The translations under genes were made by a program, and so were the position numbers. From Spirochaeta sp. (GTDB taxonomy: Bacteria > Spirochaetota > Spirochaetia > Spirochaetales_E > Spirochaetaceae_B): DNA of 7,425 nt. Under the pieces are notes generated by a model, which had not been told where the DNA came from, ran no database searches, and was given only the letters and a program-made list of their open reading frames with translations. Positions 6,705 through 7,425 of the stretch are shown here, piece by piece. Location: contig JAUUYD010000110.1 in the NCBI GenBank assembly GCA_030590585.1, positions 1-7,425 on the forward strand, written 5' to 3'. Position 1 is the stretch's first letter. The number at the start of each line of letters is the position of its first letter.

Positions 6705-7022
6705 CTAATGCTTCGCCCTCTCCTCCCGCCAAATCTTCAATGCCGCCATCATACGGGGAAACCCCGTTGTGGTAGCTGCCTGAAGTATGGCATGTTCCAC
6801 ATCTTCGGGAGTACAATCGGCATTCAACGCCTTTTCAATATGACTTCGCAGGGCCAGGTCGTACTGACTGGCTGCGGCGATGCCGACTTTAATCAGGGAA
6901 CAGGTTTTCGCGTCCAATGGTCCGCCATTAGACCCCAATGCCTTGCCGAATGCCTCATACGCCTCATGGGCTTCGGGGTAAGTATGCCGAAAATACTTCC
7001 AATTTTCTTTACGGGCTTCCAT
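6705..7022 (-). CDS. Carboxymuconolactone decarboxylase (CMD/AhpD)-like small protein
   Basis: 105 residues, the usual size of single-domain CMD proteins, which form small all-helical oligomers. The pattern fits the family: an N-terminal helix with AYEAFGKALGSNGGPLDAKT, the LIKVGIAAASQYDLALRSHI helix pair, then TPEDVEHAILQAA and TGFPRMMAALKIW at the end. AhpD-type members carry a redox CxxC just before the conserved His; here that segment is YDLALRSH with no cysteines (His61), so AhpD-like peroxidase chemistry is unlikely. The only cysteines are C41 and C70. The start at 7022 is chosen because GGAGGA lies 6 nt upstream; the in-frame ATG at 7040 overlaps that site. It probably forms a two-gene unit with the secreted protein downstream, and it diverges from the membrane protein gene at 7090. 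The function is unknown beyond the fold. Confidence 0.82.
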   Translation of the reverse strand: MEARKENWKYFRHTYPEAHEAYEAFGKALGSNGGPLDAKTCSLIKVGIAAASQYDLALRSHIEKALNADCTPEDVEHAILQAATTTGFPRMMAALKIWREERAKH

Positions 7023-7028
7023 CCGCAA

Positions 7029-7034
7029 TCCTCC
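7029..7034 (-). promoter_or_regulatory. Ribosome binding site of the CMD-like gene (decides the start)
   Basis: Minus-strand GGAGGA lies 6 nt before the ATG at 7022-7020. The alternative in-frame ATG at 7040-7038 lies directly against this site on its 5' side and would be preceded only by AT-rich sequence, so it is not used here. Confidence 0.8.
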
Positions 7035-7089
7035 ATTCAATAATATGAATTCCAGTGTAGTACCTTATGGCCTGTGATATGCTCATTAT

Positions 7090-7425
7090 GTGAATAAACC
7101 GTTTCGAAGTGAACAATTTGTCCTATCTGCGCATAATATCTGGTTTGAAAAAGTATGGATCAGGGTAATATCGGCGCTGCTCTCAATTATCTTGTATATT
7201 GCAGCCGTCCTGCTTCTGGCACCGATACTGAGAATCGCCGTTAATTATTTCGTTATTATCCCCGTTATTGTCTGTTCCCTGGCGTTCGGACTTGTCGGCG
7301 GTGTTTTATCGGGCACCCTTGGTTTATTTACAAACTACATGTTATTGGCAGCCGTAGATTTGTATCAATACATGCCGGAGAATCATCCGGCAGCTTTAAT
7401 TTCCGGTCTGATATTAGGAACCACA
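7090..7425 (+). CDS. Multi-pass membrane protein, N-terminal part (runs off right edge)
   Basis: The frame is open for 112 codons from a GTG at 7090 to the window edge; an in-frame TGA at 7075-7077 leaves GTG 7090 as the only sensible start, though no good ribosome binding site precedes it. After a short polar N-terminus (about 23 residues) come hydrophobic stretches at roughly 24-46, 52-72 and 74-90, with a glycine-rich run (GLVGGVLSGTLGLF) and a polar loop YMPENHP before another hydrophobic segment begins. The arrangement resembles the membrane-embedded sensory N-termini of some histidine kinases and GGDEF proteins, in which a signalling domain follows. That domain would lie outside the window, so this is only a guess. 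It is transcribed divergently from the CMD-like gene, with 67 nt between the two starts. Confidence 0.6.
   Translation, partial: MNKPFRSEQFVLSAHNIWFEKVWIRVISALLSIILYIAAVLLLAPILRIAVNYFVIIPVIVCSLAFGLVGGVLSGTLGLFTNYMLLAAVDLYQYMPENHPAALISGLILGTT

Noticed and set aside
1..7425. tRNA, rRNA, CRISPR array, insertion sequence or transposase gene
   Set aside because: I looked on both strands and saw no cloverleaf-like sequence, no regularly spaced repeats, and no transposase or terminal inverted repeat pair.

Overview
The window looks like part of an anaerobic or facultative bacterial chromosome with medium GC content. Most of it is a compact plus-strand operon for N-heterocycle (pyrimidine/purine) metabolism. 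The taxon cannot be fixed from the sequence. Spirochaetota is my best guess, from the small signal-peptide beta-rich envelope protein and the general protein style, but confidence is low. The fused molybdenum hydroxylase belongs by motif to the XdhD / selenium-dependent xanthine dehydrogenase-like group, which is typical of anaerobic purine users.

Layout. (1) Positions 1-390, minus strand: the C-terminal part of a saccharopine dehydrogenase-family protein. Its N-terminal NAD(P)-binding half is missing and an in-frame stop lies just upstream, so it is probably a pseudogene remnant. (2) Positions 391-653: a non-coding or decayed stretch. It holds a short open plus-strand fragment that may be another gene remnant, and a promoter-like element ahead of the operon. 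(3) Positions 654-6108, plus strand: preT, preA and a fused [2Fe-2S]/molybdopterin hydroxylase, packed with a 5-nt gap and then a probable 1-nt overlap. (4) Positions 6133-7022, minus strand, convergent with the operon: a carboxymuconolactone-decarboxylase-like protein followed by a small secreted, probably outer-membrane, beta-rich protein. (5) Positions 7090 to the right edge, plus strand: the start of a multi-pass membrane protein.

How the genes may work together. PreT takes electrons from NAD(P)H through FAD and passes them over 4Fe-4S clusters to PreA, an FMN enzyme that reduces the 5,6 double bond of uracil/thymine or a related ring. The third gene hydroxylates a heterocycle at molybdopterin and has two [2Fe-2S] clusters, but it has no FAD domain and no FAD-subunit gene beside it within the window. 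The tight operon therefore suggests one catabolic route for a heterocycle, possibly with electrons shared between the flavo-FeS pair and the Mo enzyme. That link is inference.

Points most worth a second look: the Mo hydroxylase has no ATG/GTG/TTG start where its conserved first strand begins (a TGATA junction stands where TGATG would be normal); PreA has Lys where the family has a substrate-contacting Asn; and two truncated gene ends meet near position 400.
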